A DNA stretch of 5,169 nt from NCBI GenBank assembly GCA_965661165.1, contig CBFICL010000040.1, forward strand, positions 1-5,169. The letters are read 5' to 3'. Position numbers and translations under genes: made by a program. Source of the stretch: Hepatobacter sp965661165 (GTDB lineage: Bacteria; Pseudomonadota; Alphaproteobacteria; Holosporales; Hepatobacteraceae). Shown here one piece after another: positions 1-5,169 of this stretch. Numbering within the stretch: position 1 is the stretch's first letter; each line of letters begins with the position of its first letter. The notes below the pieces were generated by a model. That model worked only from the letters and a program-made list of their open reading frames with translations, was not told the origin of the DNA and searched no databases.

Positions 1-393
1 ATCCGATCTGAGGGTATGTGGGCATATGTGCCAGGGCCTTATCAGATGCCGACACAAGCATTTCTTGCTGGGGCTGGTGTGCGAGGGGGAAAAGGTCTGG
101 TTTCAAAGCTAAGTTCTTTTCAAGTGACACGCCTCGTGACGTGTAAAGTTAGCAACCCAGAGGCTGGCTCCGAGCTGGATTCTTTCCATGTGGGATATGT
201 ATTTTCTGGCAATCGCATGTTGGTAGCAGGGCCTATCCCTTTGCAGCATCTTGAAGGCTATGGCATGTTAGAGACTTATCAAAAGTTGGATACCATGATT
301 TTGCAGCAGCTGAGCCAGCTCTTTCAGGATCATCAACAGCGTCTTTTGAAAGAGAAAGAAGTGCCACAGTCTGAAGAAGAACCCCCTCTATAA
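1..393 (+). CDS. 3' end of an unrecognised protein-coding gene
   Basis: The frame is open from the first base (I-R-S-E-G before the first ATG at 16), so the gene probably begins left of the window and the ATG at 16 need not be its start. About 130 residues are visible, ending in TAA at 391-393. I do not recognise a family. The first two thirds look like a compact, partly beta-rich fold (for example FQVTRLVTCKV and FHVGYVFSGNRMLVAGPIPL). The last 40 residues are a charged, Gln/Glu/Lys-rich helix (QQLSQLFQDHQQRLLKEKE) followed by an acidic, proline-ending tail (SEEEPPL), which suggests an amphipathic or coiled C-terminus. There is no membrane segment or signal peptide in the visible part. The steady, stop-free frame and protein-like composition make it likely to be real. 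No function is proposed. Confidence 0.6.
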   Translation: MRSEGMWAYVPGPYQMPTQAFLAGAGVRGGKGLVSKLSSFQVTRLVTCKVSNPEAGSELDSFHVGYVFSGNRMLVAGPIPLQHLEGYGMLETYQKLDTMILQQLSQLFQDHQQRLLKEKEVPQSEEEPPL

Positions 394-462
394 GCGCCCC
401 ATCATCTGGGTCCATTTATCGATTTATAAGTTGTTTTTTGATGATAAAAAGGCCTATCCTTG

Positions 463-500
463 ATCACGTCAATCAAAAGAAAAAAGGGGCCGTGATTTTT
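463..500 (+). terminator. weak possible terminator after the first ORF
   Basis: ATCACG (463-468) and CGTGAT (491-496) form a perfect 6-bp inverted repeat, followed at once by a short T run (TTTT at 497-500, then GTTG). The loop is long (22 nt), so the hairpin would be weak. Its position about 70 nt after the stop at 393 suits a 3' end signal for that gene. Confidence 0.25.
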
Positions 501-555
501 GTTGAGGTTCTGTTTGGTTTTATGTGTGTCTTTATTTTGTGATGCTCATAGGGTG

Positions 556-583
556 AAAGGGCCTCAAAAAACAAAGCCTTTTT
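556..583 (+). terminator. terminator-like hairpin in front of the phosphotransferase fragment
   Basis: AAAGG(G)C at 556-562 pairs with GCCTTT at 576-581 through one bulged G, with a 13-nt A-rich loop and a T run ending at 583. If it works, it would stop transcription 16 nt before the ATG at 599, which supports the view that the downstream fragment is not expressed from upstream. The stem is short and imperfect. Confidence 0.3.
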
Positions 584-598
584 GATCTTGCGCGTCTT

Positions 599-1171
599 AT
601 GGTGGCCATTGTGCCTGGTCGTATCAATCAAACAGTCTGGTCTTGCAATCAAAAAACGTTAGCGCCTTTGTTAGCAACATGGAAGAAGCGCCTAGGTGTA
701 TTCGAGAGCACCGCCATGCAACAGGGCTATCAGGATGCCATCATCGCCATTCATGGAGATTATAACCCCACAAACGTGTTGTTCGATGCGCAAAAAAACG
801 TGGTGGGCGTGATTGATTTTGATGATTGCTGTTTGGATAATCCCATGCACGATGTCGGTACGGCTCTGTTGCACATGTGTTACTTTACCTTTAACCCAAA
901 CGCACCTTTCTTGGAGGATAGTGGGAAGGCACAGCATCAAGCCAAAAGGCATGCGCAGCTTTTCTTAGAAAACTATGTGAGCACTTCTTTTGTAAAACCC
1001 ACACAGATCCGACCTTATGTAAAAAATGTGGTTGAGACTGTGGCCATACAACTTGCTGCCTTGTATCTCATCAAGGGGATTTACACAGATTTTTCAAACC
1101 TTGCGCCTCTGGCTGACCATGTGGGTCGGGCGACAGCCATTGTGAATGAAGCGTGTGATGCTTTTTTTTAA
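599..1171 (+). CDS. N-terminally truncated phosphotransferase (APH/choline kinase/homoserine kinase II fold)
   Basis: This 190-residue frame carries the C-terminal lobe of an aminoglycoside-phosphotransferase-type small-molecule kinase. The catalytic loop is HGDYNPTNVLF (residues about 52-62), matching HxDxxxxN with the catalytic Asp and Mg-binding Asn. The DFG-equivalent is GVIDFDDC (about 70-77), and NPMHDVGTALL follows, typical of the helix after it. Family members usually run about 300 residues. The whole N-lobe (Gly-rich loop and ATP-anchoring Lys) is absent: the in-frame stop TGA is at 554-556, and the spacer does not encode it in any plus frame. No Shine-Dalgarno sequence precedes ATG 599, so it is most likely a 5'-deleted remnant. 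The substrate cannot be inferred. Its TAA (1169-1171) shares bases with the stop of the convergent phosphatase gene. Confidence 0.75.
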   Translation: MVAIVPGRINQTVWSCNQKTLAPLLATWKKRLGVFESTAMQQGYQDAIIAIHGDYNPTNVLFDAQKNVVGVIDFDDCCLDNPMHDVGTALLHMCYFTFNPNAPFLEDSGKAQHQAKRHAQLFLENYVSTSFVKPTQIRPYVKNVVETVAIQLAALYLIKGIYTDFSNLAPLADHVGRATAIVNEACDAFF

Positions 1172-1176
1172 AAAGC
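1160..1176. repeat. AT-rich inverted repeat at convergent gene ends
   Basis: GCTTTTT (1160-1166) and AAAAAGC (1170-1176) flank a TTT loop, exactly over the overlapping stop codons of two convergent genes (TAA at 1169-1171 on plus; its complement at 1168-1170 on minus). It could act as a weak bidirectional 3' end signal, but it has only two G-C pairs, so a chance palindrome is possible. Confidence 0.3.
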
Positions 1177-1776
1177 TTTGAGGGGTGTATAAAGCGTGAC
1201 AGGCTCTTCCCCTTTTGCTGAGCATGCACGCACCGACCAAGGCATGCCGGGTTTTTCTGGCGCGGGGGTCAACGCATAAAGAGCCGCATTGTGGATGGGG
1301 CAACCCATGTGCTGATAAATCATGCCGAGTGCGTGAAATGTGCCCCCGTGCGCCACGATCAAAAGTTCGGTATCATGGGTATGTTTTTCGAGAATAGATT
1401 TAAGCGCTGCATAGGTTCTTTGGATGAATTGCTGATTAGATTCCCCTCCCGGGGGCACCTGATTTTTATCAAGTGCGGCTTTCACGCGATCCCACTTTTG
1501 CCCTTCCCAAGCACCAAAATGAAACTCGTTTAATGCGGAACGTTCGATGGTGTGACAAGGCCGCGTAGATGCGAGAATGTGCGCTGTGTGACGTGTGCGT
1601 ATTAACGCACTATGATAAATCGTTTTGATTTTCTGCGGCATCATCTTGGCAACATCATGGGCTTGTGTAATACCTTTTTCTGTGAGGGGGCTATCTAAAA
1701 ACCCGCATGCTAATTGTTGCGTATTGGCCTCTGTTTCAGGATGACGCATAAGATAAAAGGGTGTTAGGGGCAACAT
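1168..1776 (-). CDS. histidine phosphatase family protein (phosphoglycerate mutase-like)
   Basis: This 202-residue protein belongs to the histidine phosphatase superfamily, which removes or transfers phosphate through a phospho-histidine. The N-terminal motif is RHPETEAN (residues 11-18; His12 is the expected phospho-acceptor, with Pro replacing the usual Gly of RHG). SALIRTRHTA (56-65) carries the phosphate-pocket Arg60, LNEFHFGAWEG (82-92) the acid-base Glu84, and LLIVAHGGTFHAL (138-150) the second catalytic His143. The length is normal and all key residues are present. The frame is open to 1890, but the start is the ATG at 1776: AAGGAG sits 4 nt upstream and the protein then begins right before the first strand. 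The start lies inside the end of the NDK-like gene (13-nt overlap), suggesting translational coupling. Such proteins include alpha-ribazole phosphatases, phosphoglycerate mutases and broad phosphatases; the substrate is unknown. A likely cytoplasmic enzyme. Confidence 0.9.
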   Translation of the reverse strand: MLPLTPFYLMRHPETEANTQQLACGFLDSPLTEKGITQAHDVAKMMPQKIKTIYHSALIRTRHTAHILASTRPCHTIERSALNEFHFGAWEGQKWDRVKAALDKNQVPPGGESNQQFIQRTYAALKSILEKHTHDTELLIVAHGGTFHALGMIYQHMGCPIHNAALYALTPAPEKPGMPWSVRACSAKGEEPVTLYTPLKAF

Positions 1777-2761
1777 AGGGCTCCTTCTTGCTTGAGTGTT
1801 TCTAAGAGGCCAAGCACATCTGTGGCATCCTGATTTTCTGTGAGTTCGAAAAGAGCAGACGTTTCTTGATCGTGGGTTTTTCGCAAACATGGGTTCGTCA
1901 ACAAGAAAGTCGTTTCTGATGCCGAGAATCCTTCCTTAGCAAGTAAGCAACCAAAAGAAGTTTGATCTATTTGGATAGCGTCAAAGAAGATGTTGATATG
2001 ACGAAGGGCTTCCAGTGGCCCGGGAGAAATGTGGATCATGTTATGTGCAACATTTACCTCTGACAGACCAAGGGGCTTTCTATGCTCAAAAAGCTTGTGC
2101 CTTAAAGATTCAGGGGTTGCATGCTTGGGGTCAATGTTGCCGACGAAGTGGTTCCGTAAGGCATCCCACGGGTGGTTCGATGAACAAAGAAAAGCAATGA
2201 GTGTGCCGCCTAAGGGGGTGAGAGAAGAAAGTAAAAAAGGGTAAAAAGCGTTTAAACAAAGAAGTGTTCTATCTTCAAAAAGTGTCTGAAACCCATAAAC
2301 ACCAGAGCCCAGTTTGTGGGTGGCGTGATGATCCGTCATCTTTCTCAGTAGGGAAGGTGTTAGATCTGGGAATTGCTCCAACAATTGGTGTCCTCCAAAA
2401 ATGTGATCTACAACTTTCGGAAACTGCTGTGTAATCGCGCTTCGCATACTCTCTGAGCAGGCAAGCAATCCTTCACGAGAGACACGGTCCAACGTTGTTC
2501 AATCAACCCTCTTTGTTGAAGAGAGGCCCCTGAAAAAACGCGGGTTGCCTGAATGTGTATATCCCACGCGCGATAATGTTCATGGATTGTTTCAAGAATG
2601 GACCGAAGGGAATGAGAAGGGCGCAACAAGGCTGGCTTAAGAAAAGTGACAAACTGGTGCGCCTTATCACGGAGGCCCTCGTACGGTTTAACAGATGTTG
2701 CCATCAAACGTTCGGGAAAAGTGTTCACCTCATGAATAAGGCGTAAAAAAGACTGAATCAT
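1764..2761 (-). pseudogene. divergent, enlarged nucleoside-diphosphate-kinase-like gene with one frameshift
   Basis: Two overlapping minus frames join into one protein of about 340 residues. The first (from TTG 2785 or, preferred, ATG 2761) holds FVTFLKPALLR, matching the NDK first strand with its KPD-type Lys, then a helix and IHIQATRVFSG, matching the second strand. It runs to about LIEQRW (2490). The second starts after that point and gives FYPFLLSSLTPLGGTLIAFL, then NHFVGNIDPKHATPESLR (compare NDK G-x-T-D-P-x-x-A-x-P-G-T-I-R), then NMIHISPGPLEALRHINIFF. There the His at 2031-2033 matches the phospho-His of NAVHGSDS. A one-base loss in a G run at 2489-2490 explains the break, since TGGG would restore R-W-D-R-V. 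Ordinary NDKs are about 140 residues; this has roughly 75 extra residues mid-domain and a 70-residue tail. It may be a real frameshift or a sequencing error. Assignment is by motif order only. Confidence 0.65.
1777..1790 (-). promoter_or_regulatory. ribosome binding site for the histidine phosphatase
   Basis: On the minus strand, CAAGAAGGAGCCCT directly precedes the ATG at 1776. The AAGGAG core is 4 nt from the start and lies within the last codons of the upstream NDK-like gene. It fixes the start and indicates that ribosomes finishing the upstream gene could reinitiate here. Confidence 0.75.
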
Positions 2762-2783
2762 AAGCTCATAGATGGCTGAAAAC

Positions 2784-2811
2784 AAAAAAACTCATTGGTG
2801 TTGATGAGTTT
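2784..2811 (-). terminator. rho-independent-type terminator between NUDIX and NDK-like genes
   Basis: On the minus strand AAACTCAT (2811-2804), an 8-nt loop and ATGAGTTT (2795-2788) form a perfect 8-bp stem, and the T run continues to 2784 (seven Ts from 2790 to 2784, then GTTTT). Only three of the eight pairs are G-C, so strength is modest. It would end the NUDIX transcript about 170 nt after that gene's stop. It also overlaps the TTG at 2785, which makes ATG 2761 the better start for the NDK-like gene. Confidence 0.5.
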
Positions 2812-2980
2812 ATGGGGCGTTTTGAGAAGGTGGCAATACAATACCTGCGTGCTTCGCTGTTTCTCTTTCGTTTTCCGTGTAATGAGCCGGAATCATGAGC
2901 GGTTCAGTGGGCAAAGATGGCGGCGTTATGTCATGCAAAAGGTTATTCAAAAGATTCACAAACCCCGGAGGGGATATCTT
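2812..2980. other. intergenic stretch downstream of the NUDIX gene
   Basis: Nothing supported is seen in these roughly 170 bases. A long plus-strand open frame crosses this stretch and the NUDIX gene, but its composition (many Cys, Phe and His, no motif) is that of an antisense shadow. Confidence 0.4.
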
Positions 2981-3415
2981 TTAGGCGGAGATTTCGGAAA
3001 GTGCCTCAAATTGCATCCATTGAACTTTACAATTATCTTTTTTTTCTTGCGCATCAAAGCCTTGTGTCCCTACTGTGAATGGTTCATCTGTCTTCATGTA
3101 ATAAAAGACATTTTTATTGAGGCACCAATAAGGGACGCCTTCTTTTTTGCGTTGCACCACTTTCTCATAATGCCAAATAGGTATTGTGACTGTATGAGGG
3201 GCAAGCTGATATCCTGTTTCTTCTTCGATTTCTCGCATCAATGTTTGGATGTTGCTCTCTTGATGCTGAACGGTCCCTCCTATGGTGAAATACAAATCCA
3301 CGTCAGGGTTATGCATCATGAGAACAGACTCATCTTTCGGGCAATAAAAAACGGCGCGCACAGCGCAACACTCAGGCAGCACATTATCTGCGACACACAT
3401 CTCGCATATGATCAC
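2981..3415 (-). CDS. NUDIX hydrolase
   Basis: This 144-residue protein contains a complete Nudix box: G47-x5-E53-x7-R61-E-I-E-E-E-T-G-Y69, an exact match to Gx5Ex7REUXEExGU, which binds the divalent metal and hydrolyses a nucleoside diphosphate linked to another group X. The domain starts at about residue 18 (VRAVFYCPKDESVLMMHN) and the TIGGTVQHQES entry to the box is intact. The C-terminus CKVQWMQFEALSEI matches the usual closing strand and helix. Length is normal for a single-domain member, and substrate cannot be told. The start is uncertain. GTG 3415 comes straight after an in-frame TAA and has a GGATGG about 8 nt upstream. ATG 3400 has no clear ribosome binding site. Both keep the domain whole. 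An open frame just upstream (3533-3384) may be a lost 5' part. Followed by a terminator-like hairpin at 2811-2784. Confidence 0.88.
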   Translation of the reverse strand: MIICEMCVADNVLPECCAVRAVFYCPKDESVLMMHNPDVDLYFTIGGTVQHQESNIQTLMREIEEETGYQLAPHTVTIPIWHYEKVVQRKKEGVPYWCLNKNVFYYMKTDEPFTVGTQGFDAQEKKDNCKVQWMQFEALSEISA

Positions 3416-3533
3416 TTACACCATCCAAAAGAGGTCCTGCGTGAACAGTGACATGCTGAGAGGGCACATCGACATAGCGTGTTGTGCAATTGGGCTCTGC
3501 AAAAATCGCCGTCCCTAGGTCCTGACCAACCTG
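3384..3533 (-). other. possible hidden coding remnant upstream of the NUDIX gene
   Basis: Between the minus-strand TGA at 3536-3534 and TAA at 3386-3384 there are 49 sense codons with strikingly protein-like content, including LGTAIFAEPNCTTRYVDVP and SQHVTVHAGPLLDG. It has an internal ATG near its end (MRDVCRR) but no good start. It overlaps the first 32 bases of the NUDIX frame in another register, within a TGTGTG tract at about 3394-3400. Loss of one TG there would join it to the NUDIX frame as MRDVCVADNVLP. It also overlaps the start of the plus-strand SGHY ORF (3479-3533), so only one of the two can be coding there. I do not recognise it. Confidence 0.3.
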
Positions 3534-4069
3534 TCATATGTGCGGGGTATATCTGTATACAGGCGGGAAAAATAGTTGCTATCGATAACAAAAGTGGACA
3601 TTACGCGCCGTCAACAAGGCACTTACATCATGCTGTTCAATGTCTTTTTGACGAGGGCGTGTTATCAAAAGATTGTTGTGTCAGATATAAAAACGCAGAA
3701 GGTGTTGAGCAGAAGGATGAGGTGCAAACTTTTCTTGATGCAGGTGTTCAAGATGTGAACGTGTCAGATCCAGAAGAGGCGTACAAACGTTATCAAGCCG
3801 TTCACAGGTTCCTCAAGTGTGGGGCAATGATCGACGAAGATAAGATTGATGATACCTTCATCGGTCGTGTGAAAGAAACGCTCAAGAAAGTGTCGAGGGG
3901 ATTCCGTATGCTCACTTCATTTCCTGTAACAAATGATGAGAATCTTTTCTTATGGGATATGTTTGACGGTTACCCAGTCTCTCCTGGCACGGATTCTTTC
4001 TCAGAAGCACAACAAGCTGGTTGGCAGCTGGATAAAGATCTTGCCTCTTTGGTGGTGGATGTTGGATAA
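3479..4069 (+). CDS. SGHY-motif protein of unknown function, probably 5'-truncated
   Basis: The recognisable part begins near residue 16: GPDQPVICAGYICIQAGKIVAIDNKSGHYAPS, split here as PVICAGYICIQAGKIV and then AIDNKSGHYAPSTRHL. A beta hairpin leading to an I-x-N-x-S-G-H-Y-x-P-S turn and then a helix (LHHAVQCLFDEGV) recurs in uncharacterised bacterial proteins and in plant IQ-domain proteins (family knowledge, from memory). The rest is acidic and helical (DPEEAYKRYQAVHRFL, GRVKETLKKVSRGF), ending in DLASLVVDVG. There is no signal peptide or membrane segment. The GTG at 3479 is the first possible start after a TGA at 3449, and the only purine-rich stretch (GAGAGGG, 3456-3462) is about 16 nt away, too far for a normal site. 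In proteins with this motif it normally sits well inside the chain, so I infer a lost N-terminus. Function unknown. Confidence 0.55.
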   Translation: MLCNWALQKSPSLGPDQPVICAGYICIQAGKIVAIDNKSGHYAPSTRHLHHAVQCLFDEGVLSKDCCVRYKNAEGVEQKDEVQTFLDAGVQDVNVSDPEEAYKRYQAVHRFLKCGAMIDEDKIDDTFIGRVKETLKKVSRGFRMLTSFPVTNDENLFLWDMFDGYPVSPGTDSFSEAQQAGWQLDKDLASLVVDVG

Positions 4070-4084
4070 AAAGATACTGCGACG

Positions 4085-4738
4085 TTATTGAGCCGTATAT
4101 CCACCGTCAATACATACATTATCTCCGGTGATAAAACGTGCTTTATTTGATGCCAGAAAGAGGATAGCTTCTGCCACTTCGTGGGGATCGCCCATGCGTT
4201 TCAGCATGTGCTTTCCCCCAATGTCGGGGTCATGATCGGCTTGGGCACGATTCATCTGCAAGGCTTCACGATGGAACCGCTCATTAGATTCTGTCCAAAT
4301 GGTGCCCGGGCTTACAGCATTCACACGAATATTATCCTGGGCAAGATCCAGTGCCATACAACGTGTCATACTTAAAACGGCGCCCTTAGTGGCTGAGTAG
4401 GTCACAAAATGGGGTTGCGCAATCAGAGCCGATATGGAGCAAATATTAACGATGGCGCCCCCGCCGATCTCTTTCATGGAGGGGACAACATGTTTCGCGC
4501 ACAAGGCATAACCGGCAATCCCCACGCGGCACACCTGCTCCCAATCTTGGGGGGTGGCCTCAACGCCTTTCATGATGAAGCACGCCGCGCCATTCACCAG
4601 CACGGATATAGGACCGAAGGTTTGTATGGTTTGCTGGACCATTTTTTGAATCATTTCCTCAGGGGGGATGCCGCTCTTTCTGGGGAGCCTGATGGCCGGG
4701 GTATCTGTGGTCAATCTATCTGTTTTTTGTTTAAGCAT
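4085..4738 (-). CDS. short-chain dehydrogenase/reductase lacking its cofactor-binding N-terminus
   Basis: This 217-residue frame has the C-terminal two thirds of a classical SDR. It includes LVNGAA (47-52, the NNAG position with the second Asn replaced), GGAIVNICSIS with catalytic Ser101, YSATK (Tyr114, Lys118), RVNAVSPGTIWTE (138-150) and the closing ITGDNVCIDGGY (203-214). Classical SDRs are about 250 residues and open with TGxxxGIG for NAD(P) binding. Here that Rossmann part is missing: homologous sequence begins about IPPEEMIQKMVQQTIQTFG (24-42), and residues 1-22 look unrelated. No ribosome binding site precedes ATG 4738, and an in-frame TGA lies 15 nt upstream. It is therefore most likely a 5'-deleted remnant unable to bind its cofactor. 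It sits 18 nt after the stop of the next SDR gene, behind that gene's terminator. Original substrate unknown. Confidence 0.78.
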   Translation of the reverse strand: MLKQKTDRLTTDTPAIRLPRKSGIPPEEMIQKMVQQTIQTFGPISVLVNGAACFIMKGVEATPQDWEQVCRVGIAGYALCAKHVVPSMKEIGGGAIVNICSISALIAQPHFVTYSATKGAVLSMTRCMALDLAQDNIRVNAVSPGTIWTESNERFHREALQMNRAQADHDPDIGGKHMLKRMGDPHEVAEAILFLASNKARFITGDNVCIDGGYTAQ

Positions 4739-4756
4739 GAGACGGCATCTTCAACA

Positions 4757-5169
4757 TTAATAAAAGGGGCCTTCAAAGGCCCATGTGTCGATGGTGGGTG
4801 AAAGCTGACACCAGTCTAAGGCTTGGGCATCTCTGAAAAATGTTCCGGTTGGTCCACCATCTGGGGGTGTCGCGGCCCACACAATGCCAGTGGCACCTTC
4901 CTCCGGAGAGCGTACGGCATTTTTACCGCCCATTTTTGTGCTCACCCATCCGGGGCAAACGGCGTTGACTAGAATATTTGGTGCTTGGCAGCTATCTGCA
5001 ACCATCAAGGTTAACGCGTTGAGGGCAACCTTGGAAAGGCGGTAAAAAATGGCCCGTCGGTCCATCTCTGCGAAACGTCCCATGCCACTCGAGACATTAA
5101 CAATCCGACCAAAATTGTGCTGCTTCATTACAGGCAGAAACATTTGCATAAGCCTCAGGGGGCCATACA
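4757..5169 (-). CDS. short-chain dehydrogenase/reductase, 5' end outside the window
   Basis: The frame is open to the right edge: before the ATG at 5149 it reads Y-G-P-L-R-L, which continues naturally into MQMFLPVMKQ as in SDRs with N-x-x-G-x-x-x-x-x-x-LP. The gene therefore starts beyond 5169, and ATG 5149 is not the start. Visible motifs are GRIVNVSSGMGRF with the catalytic Ser region, YRLSK (the Tyr-x-x-x-Lys pair, residues 36-40 from that ATG), ILVNAVCPGWVSTKMGG, and SPEEGATGIVWAA. The GMGRF segment, the CPGWV-T-MGG motif and the SPEEGA helix recall the carbonyl-reductase/menthol-type NADPH-dependent SDR group. The C-terminus ends WAFEGPFY, and its codons form a terminator. The cofactor-binding region cannot be judged. 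The substrate is unknown. Confidence 0.88.
   Translation of the reverse strand, partial: YGPLRLMQMFLPVMKQHNFGRIVNVSSGMGRFAEMDRRAIFYRLSKVALNALTLMVADSCQAPNILVNAVCPGWVSTKMGGKNAVRSPEEGATGIVWAATPPDGGPTGTFFRDAQALDWCQLSPTIDTWAFEGPFY
4759..4782 (-). terminator. rho-independent terminator embedded in the SDR 3' codons
   Basis: On the minus strand GGGCCTTTGAAGGCCC (4782-4767) is a perfect palindrome with 7-bp arms, effectively a GGGCCT/AGGCCC stem with a TTGA loop, followed by CTTTTATT. It lies within the last codons (W-A-F-E-G-P-F-Y-stop) of the SDR gene at 4757-5169, so translation and termination signals share the same bases. It would cut transcription before the SDR remnant that starts at 4738. 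Confidence 0.7.

Larger units (their letters stand above)
394..598. other. gene-free spacer with two weak hairpins
   Basis: No supported gene lies in this 205-nt stretch. All three plus frames are interrupted: the frame of the downstream phosphotransferase has stops at 461, 503 and 554, and none of its pieces resembles the missing N-terminal kinase lobe. The sequence is rich in A and T runs. I see no convincing -35/-10 pair. Two terminator-like hairpins are listed separately. Confidence 0.5.

Noticed and set aside
392..463. Plus-strand frame reading RPIIWVHLSIYKLFFDDKKAYP as a continuation or small gene
   Set aside because: Short, no start or ribosome binding site, ends at a TGA, and does not match the missing kinase lobe or any motif I know.
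1777..1890. N-terminal extension of the histidine phosphatase up to 1890
   Set aside because: The extra 38 residues are Arg/Cys-rich shadow of the NDK-like gene. The AAGGAG before ATG 1776 fixes the shorter start.
2795..3451. A 218-codon plus-strand open frame
   Set aside because: It lies antisense to the NUDIX gene, which has an exact Nudix box. Its own translation is rich in Cys, Phe and His and has no motif.
4409..4801. A 130-codon plus-strand open frame
   Set aside because: It is antisense to the SDR fragment with the YSATK motif, and no family features are visible in it.
1..5169. A mobile element, toxin-antitoxin pair or defence cassette linking the genes
   Set aside because: No transposase, integrase, terminal repeats, small paired ORFs or nuclease motifs were seen. 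Gene content is ordinary metabolic enzymes and fragments.

Overview
The window reads as a piece of a mid-GC bacterial chromosome (mid-40s percent GC by eye, no marker gene) that is losing genes. Several reading frames have lost their 5' part or are frameshifted, and the gaps between them hold nothing recognisable. This pattern fits reductive evolution, as in host-associated bacteria, but taxonomy cannot be fixed from the sequence. No rRNA, tRNA, CRISPR array, insertion sequence or attachment site was seen.

Layout. Positions 1-393 (+) are the 3' end of an unrecognised gene that enters from the left edge. Positions 394-598 are a spacer with two weak hairpins. Positions 599-1171 (+) encode the C-terminal lobe of an aminoglycoside/homoserine-kinase-type phosphotransferase without its N-terminal lobe. 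A minus-strand block follows, read right to left: a NUDIX hydrolase (3415-2981), a terminator-like hairpin (2811-2788), a divergent nucleoside-diphosphate-kinase-like gene broken by one frameshift (2761-1764), and a histidine phosphatase (1776-1168). The phosphatase overlaps the kinase-like gene by 13 nt and has a good ribosome binding site inside it. On the plus strand, 3479-4069 is an ORF with a central SGHY motif, probably missing its N-terminus. On the minus strand at the right end there are two short-chain dehydrogenase/reductase (SDR) genes. One (5169-4757) enters from the right edge and ends in a terminator built into its last codons. The other (4738-4085) has lost its nucleotide-binding half.

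How the genes may work together. The only convincing functional unit is the minus-strand trio NUDIX, NDK-like and histidine phosphatase. All three act on phosphate groups, and the last two look translationally coupled. A role in nucleotide or phosphometabolite turnover is an inference only. The two SDR genes are unlikely to act together, since one lacks the cofactor-binding motif. I did not find a coherent new defence, mobile or biosynthetic system. The most interesting items are the enlarged, divergent NDK-like protein, the SGHY-motif ORF, and a hidden 49-codon minus-strand frame just upstream of the NUDIX gene.
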